Positions 15,187 to 22,604 of a DNA stretch of 39,728 nt are shown piece after piece. A program made the translations under genes and the position numbers. This DNA is from Clostridiales bacterium (GTDB taxonomy: Bacteria; Bacillota; Clostridia; Saccharofermentanales; Saccharofermentanaceae), in assembly GCA_017615325.1 (NCBI GenBank), contig JAGAAI010000070.1:1-39728 (forward strand), given 5' to 3'. The notes beneath the pieces are model-generated. The model did no database searches. It was not told the DNA's origin and saw only the letters and a list, made by a program, of their open reading frames with translations. Positions within the stretch are counted from its first letter, which is position 1; every line of letters begins with the position of its first letter.

Positions 15187-15918
15187 CTAGATAAGCCTTA
15201 CGGCTTGCTTTAATGAAGATATCTCATCAGGAGTCAGTTCCCTTAAAGTTCCGGGGGCTGACTCTTCATTTATGTTAAGGGACGCAAGGCTGATCCTTCG
15301 CAATGAAGTCACTTCCTTGCCGAAGTGAGCCAAGATCCTGCGGACCTCGTGAGTCTTGCCTTCAGTCAGGATGATCCTGGCCTGATCGTCTTTTTCGATC
15401 TCGATCATACAGGGCTTAAGCTTTACGGGCTTATCCATATCAGTAAGCGTTATGCCTTCGGAGGCTTTCCTGACGTCAGCATCAGTAAGTGGGCCGCCGG
15501 TCCAGTTTACGAGATAGGTCTTCGGGACGTTATAGGACGGGCTCGTTAGTCTGTGGGACAATTCCCCGTCGTTGGTAAGGAGAAGAAGGCCTGTGGTGTG
15601 GTAATCGAGTCTTCCTACGGGTGAGACTCCGCGGTTTCTGTATCTGTCCTCGATGAGTTCACCGACATGGGGAAGTCTCGGATCTTCCATGGCAGTAAGG
15701 ACACAGTCCGGCTTATCGAGGAGGAGATAGTAGAAGGTCTTGCCGGACACCACTTCGACGTCTTTGCCCAAACAGGTGACTTCATCATTTTCTTTGACCT
15801 TTAAGGAAGAGTCGCGGCAAGTGTTGCCGTTGATCTGAACGCAGCCGCGCGCTATCAGTTTACGGACTTCCGACCTTGTTCCAAAACCCTGATCTGCAAG
15901 GAGTTTATCGAGTCTCAT
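15187..15918 (-). CDS. RsuA/RluB-family rRNA pseudouridine synthase
   Basis: Isomerises specific uridines in ribosomal RNA. The 243-residue protein has an N-terminal S4 RNA-binding domain (MRLDKLLADQGFGTRSEVRK) and the synthase domain with the family motif PVGRLDYHTTGLLLLTNDG, where Asp is the catalytic residue, plus EGKTHEVRRILAHFG. The ATG at 15918 has AGAGG just upstream; the frame is open to a TTG at 15951 without a better site. The size fits the 16S U516 enzyme RsuA or a large-subunit relative. Which site it modifies cannot be decided from sequence. Confidence 0.9.
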   Translation of the reverse strand: MRLDKLLADQGFGTRSEVRKLIARGCVQINGNTCRDSSLKVKENDEVTCLGKDVEVVSGKTFYYLLLDKPDCVLTAMEDPRLPHVGELIEDRYRNRGVSPVGRLDYHTTGLLLLTNDGELSHRLTSPSYNVPKTYLVNWTGGPLTDADVRKASEGITLTDMDKPVKLKPCMIEIEKDDQARIILTEGKTHEVRRILAHFGKEVTSLRRISLASLNINEESAPGTLRELTPDEISSLKQAVRLI

Positions 15919-16014
15919 AAAACCTCTGGGAGCCTTTCTTAATCTTTTCAAAGATTGTCTATTACCCTATGCGAAAAGTCAAGGAACGGGTATAATCTTA
16001 AGGCGGAGGGGATC

Positions 16015-16353
16015 ATGACGATAATCAACATTGAACAGGGTCATCCGACGGTCGATCAGGCGATCGAACGGTTAACTAACGGTCTTTACAGAGTCCGCGC
16101 TTCCGGCGTGCCCTGTGCGAAAGTGATCCACGGCTACGGCTCGACCGGAACGGGCGGTGCGATAAAGGCAGCTCTTCCCAGAGCCCTCCGGGACCTTCAA
16201 TCGAGACGCCTCATCAAGGGCTACATAAGAGGAGAGGATTTCGGGCCATATAGTGTGGCGGCAAGGGATCTTGCATCCAACATGAAGCAGATCAAGTCCG
16301 ACCCTGACTGGGGCAGGAATAACGACGGGATCACTATAGTATTGTTTAAATAG
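16015..16353 (+). CDS. Smr-domain protein
   Basis: A 112-residue stand-alone Smr domain. MTIINIEQGHPTVDQAIERL opens the domain, and the family signature appears as KVIHGYGSTGTGGAIKAALP. Smr domains, also found at the end of MutS2, bind or cut nucleic acid. The tail SDPDWGRNNDGITIVLFK completes the fold. The ATG at 16015 follows GGAGGGG. It is next to a uracil-DNA glycosylase, suggesting a small DNA-maintenance unit. Confidence 0.75.
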   Translation: MTIINIEQGHPTVDQAIERLTNGLYRVRASGVPCAKVIHGYGSTGTGGAIKAALPRALRDLQSRRLIKGYIRGEDFGPYSVAARDLASNMKQIKSDPDWGRNNDGITIVLFK

Positions 16354-16377
16354 ATAAGGGCAGGATGGTAACAGATA

Positions 16378-16959
16378 ATGGCTGACACGACACTTAACTG
16401 GGAGAGTTTTGAATCCAAGTGCGCTGCATGCAAAGCCTGCGGGCTCTGCGAGGGACGCACCAATATCGTTATCTACAGGGGAGCAAGATCAGCCCCTCTC
16501 ATGATCATCGGCGAGGCTCCGGGTGAATCGGAGGATCTGCAGGGCAAACCCTTCGTAGGAAGGTCAGGCATGCTCCTTCAAAACCTCCTGGCATCCTACG
16601 GCTTTACCGATAACGACTATCACATCTGCAATATCTGCAAGTGCCGTCCGCCCGCAAACCGCCGTCCGACGCCCGAAGAGATAAAGGCCTGCAAGGTCCT
16701 CCTGGCAGACCAGTTCCGCCTTGTAAAACCCAAGGTGATCCTGCTCTGCGGATCGACTGCGTACGAGGGCTTCTTCGGGACCAAGCCTGTTATGAAGGAT
16801 GTAAGGGGCGTATTTATCGAGCGTAAGGGCTATCAGATCATGACGACCTACCACCCGGCATATGCCCTGAGGAACCCTGCAAACAAGGTCCCGATATACG
16901 ACGATATGGGCAAGGTCCGTGATAAGCTCACCGAACTCGGTCTTATGCCGCCCCTTTAA
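16378..16959 (+). CDS. family 4 (Fe-S) uracil-DNA glycosylase
   Basis: Removes uracil from DNA as the first step of base-excision repair. The 193-residue protein shows the family 4 pattern: N-terminal cysteines (C15, C18, C21, C24) that contribute to the 4Fe-4S cluster, active-site motif GEAPGESEDLQGKPFVGRSG, NICKCRPPANRRPTPEE, and the DNA-intercalating motif TTYHPAYALRNP. It begins 24 bases after the Smr gene. Confidence 0.93.
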   Translation: MADTTLNWESFESKCAACKACGLCEGRTNIVIYRGARSAPLMIIGEAPGESEDLQGKPFVGRSGMLLQNLLASYGFTDNDYHICNICKCRPPANRRPTPEEIKACKVLLADQFRLVKPKVILLCGSTAYEGFFGTKPVMKDVRGVFIERKGYQIMTTYHPAYALRNPANKVPIYDDMGKVRDKLTELGLMPPL

Positions 16960-16970
16960 TAAATAAGTTA

Positions 16971-16999
16971 TTGATTTTCAAAAATCCATTTGATATACT
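16971..16999 (+). promoter_or_regulatory. promoter of tRNA-Gln
   Basis: TTGATT, a 17-base spacer and TATACT preceded by TGA (extended -10) lie 21 bases upstream of the tRNA. Confidence 0.75.
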
Positions 17000-17020
17000 T
17001 CTCAAAGTCAGATATGACAT

Positions 17021-17094
17021 TGCCGAATGGTGTAACGGTAGCACACCGGTTTCTGGCACCGTTTGTCTGGGTTCGAATCCTAGTTCGGCAGCCA
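17021..17094 (+). tRNA. tRNA-Gln(CUG)
   Basis: A 74-base cloverleaf. The acceptor stem TGCCGAA / TTCGGCA pairs perfectly, the D stem is GTGT / GCAC, the T arm is CTGGG-TTCGAAT-CCTAG, the discriminator is G73, and CCA is encoded. The anticodon loop TTCTGGC puts CTG at 34-36, reading CAG. The first pair of the anticodon stem (27-43) is a C-U mismatch, and position 37 is G. Confidence 0.92.
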
Positions 17095-17120
17095 ACATTA
17101 GTCGCAAGGCTAGATACGAT

Positions 17121-17165
17121 CTGCAAACACTTCCCCCCCAATAAAGGTGTTTGCAGATTATTTAT
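17121..17165 (+). terminator. terminator of tRNA-Gln
   Basis: CTGCAAACAC (17121-17130) and GTGTTTGCAG (17146-17155) form a perfect 10-bp stem followed by ATTATTTATTT. Confidence 0.85.
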
Positions 17166-17190
17166 TTGTATTAATTCCGGCTTCTCTATG

Positions 17191-17199
17191 TGATAGTAT
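17191..17199 (+). promoter_or_regulatory. extended -10 promoter giving a leaderless mRNA
   Basis: TGATAGTAT ends only six bases before the ATG at 17206, so transcription would begin at or next to the A of the start codon. No ribosome site is visible before the ATG. Confidence 0.5.
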
Positions 17200-17205
17200 C
17201 AGTTT

Positions 17206-17847
17206 ATGGATAAGTTTATTTCGTTTGGCTGGATATTCCTTATAGTCGCGATGGCAGGAGACCTCATCGTCTCTTTCATCCTGCCCTTGTTCTACAAAGG
17301 ATACAGGACTTTCAAGATGTCGATAAGTGCGCTCGGCAACCCCGTAAGCCCTGTCAGGATCCCTTTCAACATATGGATGCTTCTGGAGGGGATCTTATTC
17401 CTTCTGGCTTTGCCTGCCATATGGAAGGCTTTCTATCCGCTATCGGGAGTAGTCACAGTCCTTTTGATGATCTTCATTTCTTTCTTTGCAGTTGGAGCCT
17501 GTATCCTGACCTGTTTTTTCAGTGTTAACGAATCCAAGGATGAGGTGACGGCTGCGTCAAAGATCCATGGTGCGGGTTCCGTAATTGGATTCATGCTCTT
17601 TCTTTTTGTCCCGCTCCTTATAGCGATCCTGTCTTTCAAAAGTTCGGACAGTACAATGGGTATCGTAAGCATAATCTCATTTATCTTATCGATCGCATTC
17701 TTTACCCTCTTTGTTATGTCGGATAAACAGGATTTTAAGAACGGCCCGATTGATAACGAGGGTCTGTGGCAAAGACTTAACCTCTTCTTTATGTATCTGC
17801 CGTTGGCATTAGTTGCCATAAGAAAGATATTCGAGATCTACATTTGA
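17206..17847 (+). CDS. DUF998-like integral membrane protein
   Basis: A 213-residue protein with about six membrane helices and short loops. Family features are the N-terminal VAMAGDLIVSFILPLFYKGY, ISALGNPVSPVRIPFN after the first helix and IHGAGSVIGFMLFLFVPLL in the middle. This matches the DUF998 group, whose function is unknown. There is no Shine-Dalgarno sequence, and the -10 box is so near the ATG that the message is probably leaderless. It precedes another membrane protein gene with its own promoter. Confidence 0.7.
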   Translation: MDKFISFGWIFLIVAMAGDLIVSFILPLFYKGYRTFKMSISALGNPVSPVRIPFNIWMLLEGILFLLALPAIWKAFYPLSGVVTVLLMIFISFFAVGACILTCFFSVNESKDEVTAASKIHGAGSVIGFMLFLFVPLLIAILSFKSSDSTMGIVSIISFILSIAFFTLFVMSDKQDFKNGPIDNEGLWQRLNLFFMYLPLALVAIRKIFEIYI

Positions 17848-17877
17848 TATAATACAAAAGATACATATATATGTATC
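17845..17877 (+). promoter_or_regulatory. extended -10 promoter with adjacent palindrome
   Basis: TGATATAAT (17845-17853) is followed six bases later by an 18-bp perfect palindrome (17860-17877, GATACATAT repeated as ATATGTATC). The palindrome covers the expected start of transcription, a classic repressor operator position. It could also fold as an RNA stem at the 5' end. Confidence 0.55.
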
Positions 17878-17922
17878 GTCGGGGGTGCCACAGGGCACAT
17901 AATAATTCGGGGAGGGTTTATT

Positions 17923-18522
17923 ATGGAAATCAACAAGGTAATGACAAAGGAAGAAAGTATTGAATTGGCGGAGCTTCTTGCAAAGAAGTATTCTTCGTTG
18001 AGCAAAATGAAAGGTGAAGCCAATAACGTCAAGGAAGAACTGGCAAGAGCAAAAAAGCAGTCAGAAAAGCCGGTTGCAAAATACTCGGCATTCAAGTATT
18101 TCTGGCCTTACCTGATAGCAGCAGTGGTAGCTGAGATAGTGGTATATTTCGGAGGCGGACTCCTGCTTTCTATGGGTACGCATACCAATGACGCTTACTC
18201 TATATGGCAATTACTGAAATTCCTTACACCGATCGCTGTCATCGTAATAGGATTGATCCTGGCTATCAGAAAAAGAAACAGCTTAAACAGAGTTGCGGTC
18301 GAATCCCATTCGACAGACCTGATCAGGGAAAAAAGACTTGAAGAAGACCTTGAAGCCAAAGAGAAAAATATCGCTGATTTTATGGAGACGATCAAGGACT
18401 ACGATGATCTGATCCCCGAAAAGCTTCGTCAGAAGATCTTTATGGAAAAGGTCAAAAAGATGTTGGAATCCGGCGAGGCCGACGATTTCTCTGATGCGAT
18501 AGCCAAGATCAGCAAAAAATAA
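17923..18522 (+). CDS. membrane protein with flanking coiled coils, unknown function
   Basis: A 199-residue protein. A cytoplasmic helical N terminus (about 1-50, charged, ELAELLAKKYSSLSKMK) leads to two membrane helices (about 65-85 and 102-118) and then a charged coiled-coil C terminus (IREKRLEEDLEAKEKNIADF). The last part KVKKMLESGEADDFSDAIA looks like a small helical domain. GGGAGGG precedes the ATG. I recognise no family. Its single-gene promoter with a palindrome suggests specific regulation. Confidence 0.65.
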   Translation: MEINKVMTKEESIELAELLAKKYSSLSKMKGEANNVKEELARAKKQSEKPVAKYSAFKYFWPYLIAAVVAEIVVYFGGGLLLSMGTHTNDAYSIWQLLKFLTPIAVIVIGLILAIRKRNSLNRVAVESHSTDLIREKRLEEDLEAKEKNIADFMETIKDYDDLIPEKLRQKIFMEKVKKMLESGEADDFSDAIAKISKK

Positions 18523-18572
18523 GACCTGATCCGGTTGCCATTCGTATTTTTTAGTTAGAAGAGGGAATGATC

Positions 18573-19403
18573 ATGACAAGACTTATCTCATGGAATATAG
18601 ATTCGCTAAATGCTGCTCTGACTTCAACTTCTGACAGGGCGCTGCTGTCTCAGGAAGTCCTTCGCACGATAGCAAAGGAAGATCCTGACATAATTGCGAT
18701 CCAGGAGACAAAGTTATCACCCGACGGACCTACTGACAAGCATAAGGAACTGCTCGCAGAATACCTGCCGGGATATAAGACTGAGTGGACGAGTTCAACT
18801 CCTCCTGCAAGGAAAGGTTATGCCGGGACCATGGTCCTCTACCGCGAGGGCATGGATGCAGCTGTCACGATGCCCAGGATCGGAGCTCCCGACACGATGG
18901 ACGATGAAGGAAGACTCCTTACATTGGAGTTTGATGATTTCTTCTTTGTTAACTGTTATACACCCAATGCAGGAGACGAATTAAGAAGATTAAAAGAGCG
19001 CCAGGAATGGGATAAGCTCTTTGCAGATTACCTTACTTCGCTCGATAAGAAGAAACCTGTCATTGCCTGCGGAGACCTCAACGTGGCGCATAAGGAGATA
19101 GACCTTGCAAATCCTGCATCCAATCACATGTCCGCCGGATTCACGGATGAGGAGAGAGAGGGATTTACAAATCTCCTGGCAAAAGGCTTTGTAGACAGCT
19201 TCAGATTCGTAAACGGAGATGTCCCGGCTGTATATAGCTGGTGGAGCCAGAGGATAAAGACGAGCAAGGCGAATAACGCAGGCTGGAGGATCGATTATTT
19301 TGTCGTAAGCGACAGGATAAAGGATAAGATCAGTGATTCTTCCATGATCGATTCCGGTGCAAGGGCAGATCACACTCCGATAAAACTTGAGATCGAACTT
19401 TAA
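18573..19403 (+). CDS. xth: exodeoxyribonuclease III
   Basis: AP endonuclease and 3'-5' exonuclease of base-excision repair, of the endonuclease/exonuclease/phosphatase fold. Metal and catalytic motifs are SWNIDSLNAAL, IIAIQETKLS (Glu), GRLLTLEFDDFFFVNCYTPNA, ACGDLNVAHKEIDL (Asp and Asn), and RADHTPIKLEIEL at the end (Asp-His pair). About 276 residues, normal for ExoA of Gram-positives. The second ATG (18573) is chosen because the GAGGGA site touches the first one at 18567. Confidence 0.95.
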   Translation: MTRLISWNIDSLNAALTSTSDRALLSQEVLRTIAKEDPDIIAIQETKLSPDGPTDKHKELLAEYLPGYKTEWTSSTPPARKGYAGTMVLYREGMDAAVTMPRIGAPDTMDDEGRLLTLEFDDFFFVNCYTPNAGDELRRLKERQEWDKLFADYLTSLDKKKPVIACGDLNVAHKEIDLANPASNHMSAGFTDEEREGFTNLLAKGFVDSFRFVNGDVPAVYSWWSQRIKTSKANNAGWRIDYFVVSDRIKDKISDSSMIDSGARADHTPIKLEIEL

Positions 19404-19418
19404 ATGGGGAGGGAACCT

Positions 19419-19775
19419 ATGATCAAAGTATATTGCTACACAAGATGCACCACATGCCAGAAGGCCTTGAGATGGCTGGATCAGAATGAGATCGAACATA
19501 ATGTAATCGATATAAAGGGTGATAACCCCGATGAAAAGACATTAAGGAGATACCAGAAGATGAGCGGTCTCCCTCTGAAGAGATTCTTTAACACGAGCGG
19601 TATGCAGTACCGCGAACTGGACCTTGCAAAGCGCCTGCCCGACATGACAGAGGACGAACAGTTCGCTCTCCTTGCATCAGACGGCATGCTCGTAAAACGC
19701 CCTCTCCTTGTCGGGAAGGATCTTGTCCTGACCGGATTTAAAGAAAGTGAATGGGAAGAGAAATTAAAAGTATAA
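19419..19775 (+). CDS. Spx/ArsC-family thioredoxin-like protein
   Basis: A 118-residue thioredoxin-fold protein of the arsenate reductase/Spx/MgsR family. The N-terminal redox motif is CTTC in YCYTRCTTCQKALRWL, and the family core follows as MSGLPLKRFFNTSG and DGMLVKRPLLVG. The CxxC form recalls Spx-type regulators more than true arsenate reductases. It could be a redox-sensitive RNA polymerase-binding regulator or an oxidoreductase. The ATG at 19419 has GGGAGGG upstream. It starts 15 bases after xth and precedes a tautomerase, so the three are likely one operon. Confidence 0.85.
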   Translation: MIKVYCYTRCTTCQKALRWLDQNEIEHNVIDIKGDNPDEKTLRRYQKMSGLPLKRFFNTSGMQYRELDLAKRLPDMTEDEQFALLASDGMLVKRPLLVGKDLVLTGFKESEWEEKLKV

Positions 19776-19808
19776 TAAGCTCATTGAGTGAATATAGGAG
19801 GGTATGAT

Positions 19809-20030
19809 ATGCCGCACGTAGACATCAAATGTTATCCCGGAAGAACTGAGGAGCAGAAGAAGCTCTGCGCCGAGAAGATTACTCAGGACATAGTTGAGAC
19901 ACTGGGGTGCGATCCCAGACATGTGTCTGTCGCTATCAAGGAAGTTGCCAAGGAAGATTGGGAAGAAAAGATGGTCAATGGCATCATCGCAGAAGATGAG
20001 CCCTATCTTTATAAGAAGACTTCGATCTGA
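19809..20030 (+). CDS. 4-oxalocrotonate tautomerase family protein
   Basis: A 73-residue tautomerase. After removal of the initiator Met, Pro becomes residue 1 and would be the catalytic base (MPHVDIKCYPGRTEEQKKLC). The helix KITQDIVETLGCDPRHVSVAI and the strand after it fit the family. GGAGGG lies 8 bases before the ATG at 19809, which fixes the start over an in-frame GTG at 19788 that overlaps this site. Members form hexamers. The physiological substrate here is unknown. Confidence 0.88.
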   Translation: MPHVDIKCYPGRTEEQKKLCAEKITQDIVETLGCDPRHVSVAIKEVAKEDWEEKMVNGIIAEDEPYLYKKTSI

Positions 20031-20052
20031 GATCTTAAATGAAAAACTTATG

Positions 20053-20081
20053 CTGACAGATTTTTTGTAAAACTCTGTCAG
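20053..20081 (+). terminator. possible weak terminator
   Basis: CTGACAGA and TCTGTCAG form a perfect 8-bp stem around a T/A-rich 13-base loop, followed by ATTTG only. It may stop part of the transcription from the tautomerase before the sigma factor gene. Confidence 0.4.
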
Positions 20082-20127
20082 ATTTGCTGTGCGAAGTTGT
20101 CTATATAGGTGAAGGAGGTAATCCAAT

Positions 20128-20688
20128 ATGACTGATGTCGACATCATTTCACTATATTGGGATCGGAATGAAGATGCCATCCTGGAGACTTCGCGCAAAT
20201 ACGGGAACTACTGTTATACGATCGCATATAACATCCTCTACAACAACGAGGATTCTGAAGAATGCGTCAATGACACCTATAACAAGGCGTGGAATACCAT
20301 GCCGCCTCAAAGACCTTCCCTGCTGTCTGCTTTCTTAGGGAAGATCACAAGGAACATCTCCCTTAACCGCTACAAGGAGAACAATGCGCAGAAGCGTTCA
20401 GGCAACAGGTTCGCAGTTGTTCTGGACGAACTCGCGGAACTGGCATCGCAAGATCCCGGACCGGAGGAGAACGTGATAGAAGGCGAACTTACGAAAGCGG
20501 TAAATTCTTTTCTTGCAAGCCTGCCTAAGGACAAGAGGGTAATGTTTGTCCGCAGATACTTTTATGCGGATGACATAGGAGCGATCGCCAAGAGGATGAA
20601 CGTTCCTGAGAATAACGTTTCTGTTGCCCTCCGCAGGATCCGTATCAAGATGCAGGAATACTTAACGGAAAGGGGGTTTGAACTGTGA
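20128..20688 (+). CDS. ECF-type RNA polymerase sigma factor
   Basis: A 186-residue sigma-70 family protein with only regions 2 and 4. Region 2 holds RNEDAILETSRKYGNYCYTIAYNIL and the core-binding DSEECVNDTYNKAWNTMPP. Region 4 holds LPKDKRVMFVRRYFYADDIGAIAKRMNVP (split by eye, a helix-turn-helix that would bind the -35 element). AAGGAGG lies before the ATG. The stop overlaps the next start by four bases (GTGA), so it is translationally coupled to a probable anti-sigma factor. Confidence 0.92.
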   Translation: MTDVDIISLYWDRNEDAILETSRKYGNYCYTIAYNILYNNEDSEECVNDTYNKAWNTMPPQRPSLLSAFLGKITRNISLNRYKENNAQKRSGNRFAVVLDELAELASQDPGPEENVIEGELTKAVNSFLASLPKDKRVMFVRRYFYADDIGAIAKRMNVPENNVSVALRRIRIKMQEYLTERGFEL

Positions 20689-21308
20689 AAAAAGAAGATC
20701 TTTTTGAACTGATGGGAAACATCGATGAGAAATATATCGAAGAAGCCGAAAATTACCATAAGGCAAAGATCGATCAAAGGATCTTTAAGTACATAGGGAT
20801 AGCTGCTTCCGTTATCTTAGTCACAGGTCTCCTTGCAGTCCTGATAGCTGTTATCGGTAAAGGCTTAAGCACGACAAGTCCCAATGAGACATACTCTACG
20901 ACTATGGCTACTACCGGGCAGAACTATGAGGCAACCGGTGACACTGAAGAAACAACGACAGCTGAGAGCACCGTTCCTACGGAAGCTACGACAACGGCGC
21001 CGACAGACCCTACAGGTGTTTCAAGCGGTATGATAGAACAGCCGATGATCATGTATAACGGTGTGCTCTACAAGTTCTCGTTCTCACCTGTATCAGAGGA
21101 CCTTCCTGAAGGATTTGAGCTTGTCGGTACGATCGAATATTACGATCCTGAGAACATTCCTACGGAAGACTTCCAGGCAACGGGAACCGATCTTAGTGTA
21201 GGACAGGAGATCTATGCTGATCCTGAAAGACCCAATGAGATCTTTGTAAGATACGATCTCGGTGAAGGCTGGACCGGATACGGATCATTCTACGCGGATA
21301 ACAACTGA
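20685..21308 (+). CDS. probable membrane anti-sigma factor
   Basis: The 207-residue protein has a cytoplasmic N terminus (KKEDLFELMGNIDEKYIEEA), one membrane helix (about 44-65), a Thr-rich linker (about 70-115) and a small extracellular domain (MIEQPMIMYNGVLYKFSF...). The N-terminal 'LFEAMGxIDDxYIEEA' pattern is typical of clostridial partners of ECF sigma factors. The GTG start overlaps the sigma stop codon. The outer domain presumably senses a surface signal, which is unknown. Confidence 0.75.
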   Translation: MKKEDLFELMGNIDEKYIEEAENYHKAKIDQRIFKYIGIAASVILVTGLLAVLIAVIGKGLSTTSPNETYSTTMATTGQNYEATGDTEETTTAESTVPTEATTTAPTDPTGVSSGMIEQPMIMYNGVLYKFSFSPVSEDLPEGFELVGTIEYYDPENIPTEDFQATGTDLSVGQEIYADPERPNEIFVRYDLGEGWTGYGSFYADNN

Positions 21309-21324
21309 CCCAGGAGAGAATAAA

Positions 21325-22497
21325 ATGAAAAGGTATAAGATCTGTGCAGCAATAGCAGCTGTTTCAATATTTGCACTCATTTTTGCATCATGCAACAAAA
21401 TATCCCGGAAAGACACGATGCTGATCTATTTCGGCATGGAGTACGTTGACGACGGTACATATCCCATCTTCGAATATTACTATCCGAGCAAGGAATTCGA
21501 GAATACGGATCTTGCCCACCTGGTCATGGTCTACAAGGGAGACTACAAAGATAATTTTAAGTATGGAGACATAGTGACTCCCAGCATCCCGGTAGACGTA
21601 AGTTCATTTGATCTTAACTTCCGTCAGGACGGGTACACGACATATAATCCCTACGCAGATTACCACGAGCTCGATCCTGCTACTGAGTTTTCCTTTAAAG
21701 GGAATATTTACAGAGACATGGAAAAGAAGACCCTGATCGTTACTAATGAAAGATACTGGACAGATTACGAAGGGGCTTTCACGACACTCACAATGAAGGA
21801 TAGTGAGGGTAAGACGTATTCTTATTCCTACTTGTGGAGAAACCCTGAAGAAGGGAGACCTGATATCTTAAACAACGAAATCGGGGATTCCATTGATTTT
21901 GCAATATATAAGAACAATGCGATCATGATACTGTCTAATGGGGAAGGATTGAAGAAGGGGGATCTGATCGTTCCTGATGTCAACACGCCGTTCGATGAAG
22001 AAGAGTTCTTTATCCTCATAGGACAGGAAGGGGGATACCCTGTATTTGAATACTATACCCCCGATAACAGCGGAGAATATGAGAGCATCAGTCGCCAGCC
22101 GGTCTTCTACAGGGGGAGCCTGCCCCAAGATCTTAAATACGGTGATGTATTTGTGCCGTCAGAAAAAAATGTCAATATCACCAGGGGCCGCAACATTGAT
22201 GATAACAGTCATGAAAGAGAATACCGTATATCGTATGAACTGGATCAGGCGACAAGGCTCGAATACATTGGTAACGGTTTTGAGATAATGCCGAGGAAGA
22301 ATCTTGTTTTAGGGAGCGTCGATTATATTGGTTTTTATCTCTTTAGCTGTAATCTGGTAGAACCGGATTATACCGCTTACTATACATACGACTATTACTC
22401 GACAGTCAATGAGGTGAATCCGGATAACTTTGGTCAAGGCAAAACTGTTGAATTCATATGCTACAAGAACAGGCTTATCCTTCCTGGCCGTCCATGA
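21325..22497 (+). CDS. lipoprotein with internal duplication, unknown function
   Basis: A 390-residue secreted lipoprotein. The signal peptide ends IFALIFASC, so Cys would be lipidated. The mature part consists of two related halves. YPIFEYYYPS, FKYGDIVTPS, ELDPATEFSF and FAIYKNNAIMIL in the first correspond to YPVFEYYTPD, LKYGDVFVPS, ELDQATRLEY and FICYKNRLILPG in the second. AGGAGAG precedes the ATG, 16 bases after the anti-sigma gene, so it is probably in the sigma operon and may be a cell-surface partner of its signal. No known family recognised. Confidence 0.7.
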   Translation: MKRYKICAAIAAVSIFALIFASCNKISRKDTMLIYFGMEYVDDGTYPIFEYYYPSKEFENTDLAHLVMVYKGDYKDNFKYGDIVTPSIPVDVSSFDLNFRQDGYTTYNPYADYHELDPATEFSFKGNIYRDMEKKTLIVTNERYWTDYEGAFTTLTMKDSEGKTYSYSYLWRNPEEGRPDILNNEIGDSIDFAIYKNNAIMILSNGEGLKKGDLIVPDVNTPFDEEEFFILIGQEGGYPVFEYYTPDNSGEYESISRQPVFYRGSLPQDLKYGDVFVPSEKNVNITRGRNIDDNSHEREYRISYELDQATRLEYIGNGFEIMPRKNLVLGSVDYIGFYLFSCNLVEPDYTAYYTYDYYSTVNEVNPDNFGQGKTVEFICYKNRLILPGRP

Positions 22498-22541
22498 ATA
22501 TGGCATACAGGTTTACCCATTGTAAACAATTTTAGAATCGC

Positions 22542-22570
22542 TTGTTTTTTCGAAAGGGCTAAACTATAAT
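22542..22570 (+). promoter_or_regulatory. promoter of the EESKDT-repeat lipoprotein
   Basis: TTGTTT (22542-22547), a 17-base spacer and a perfect TATAAT (22565-22570), 34 bases before the ATG. Confidence 0.7.
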
Positions 22571-22604
22571 CTGGTGGTTCTAAAAAAAGAAAGGGAGAAA
22601 AACA

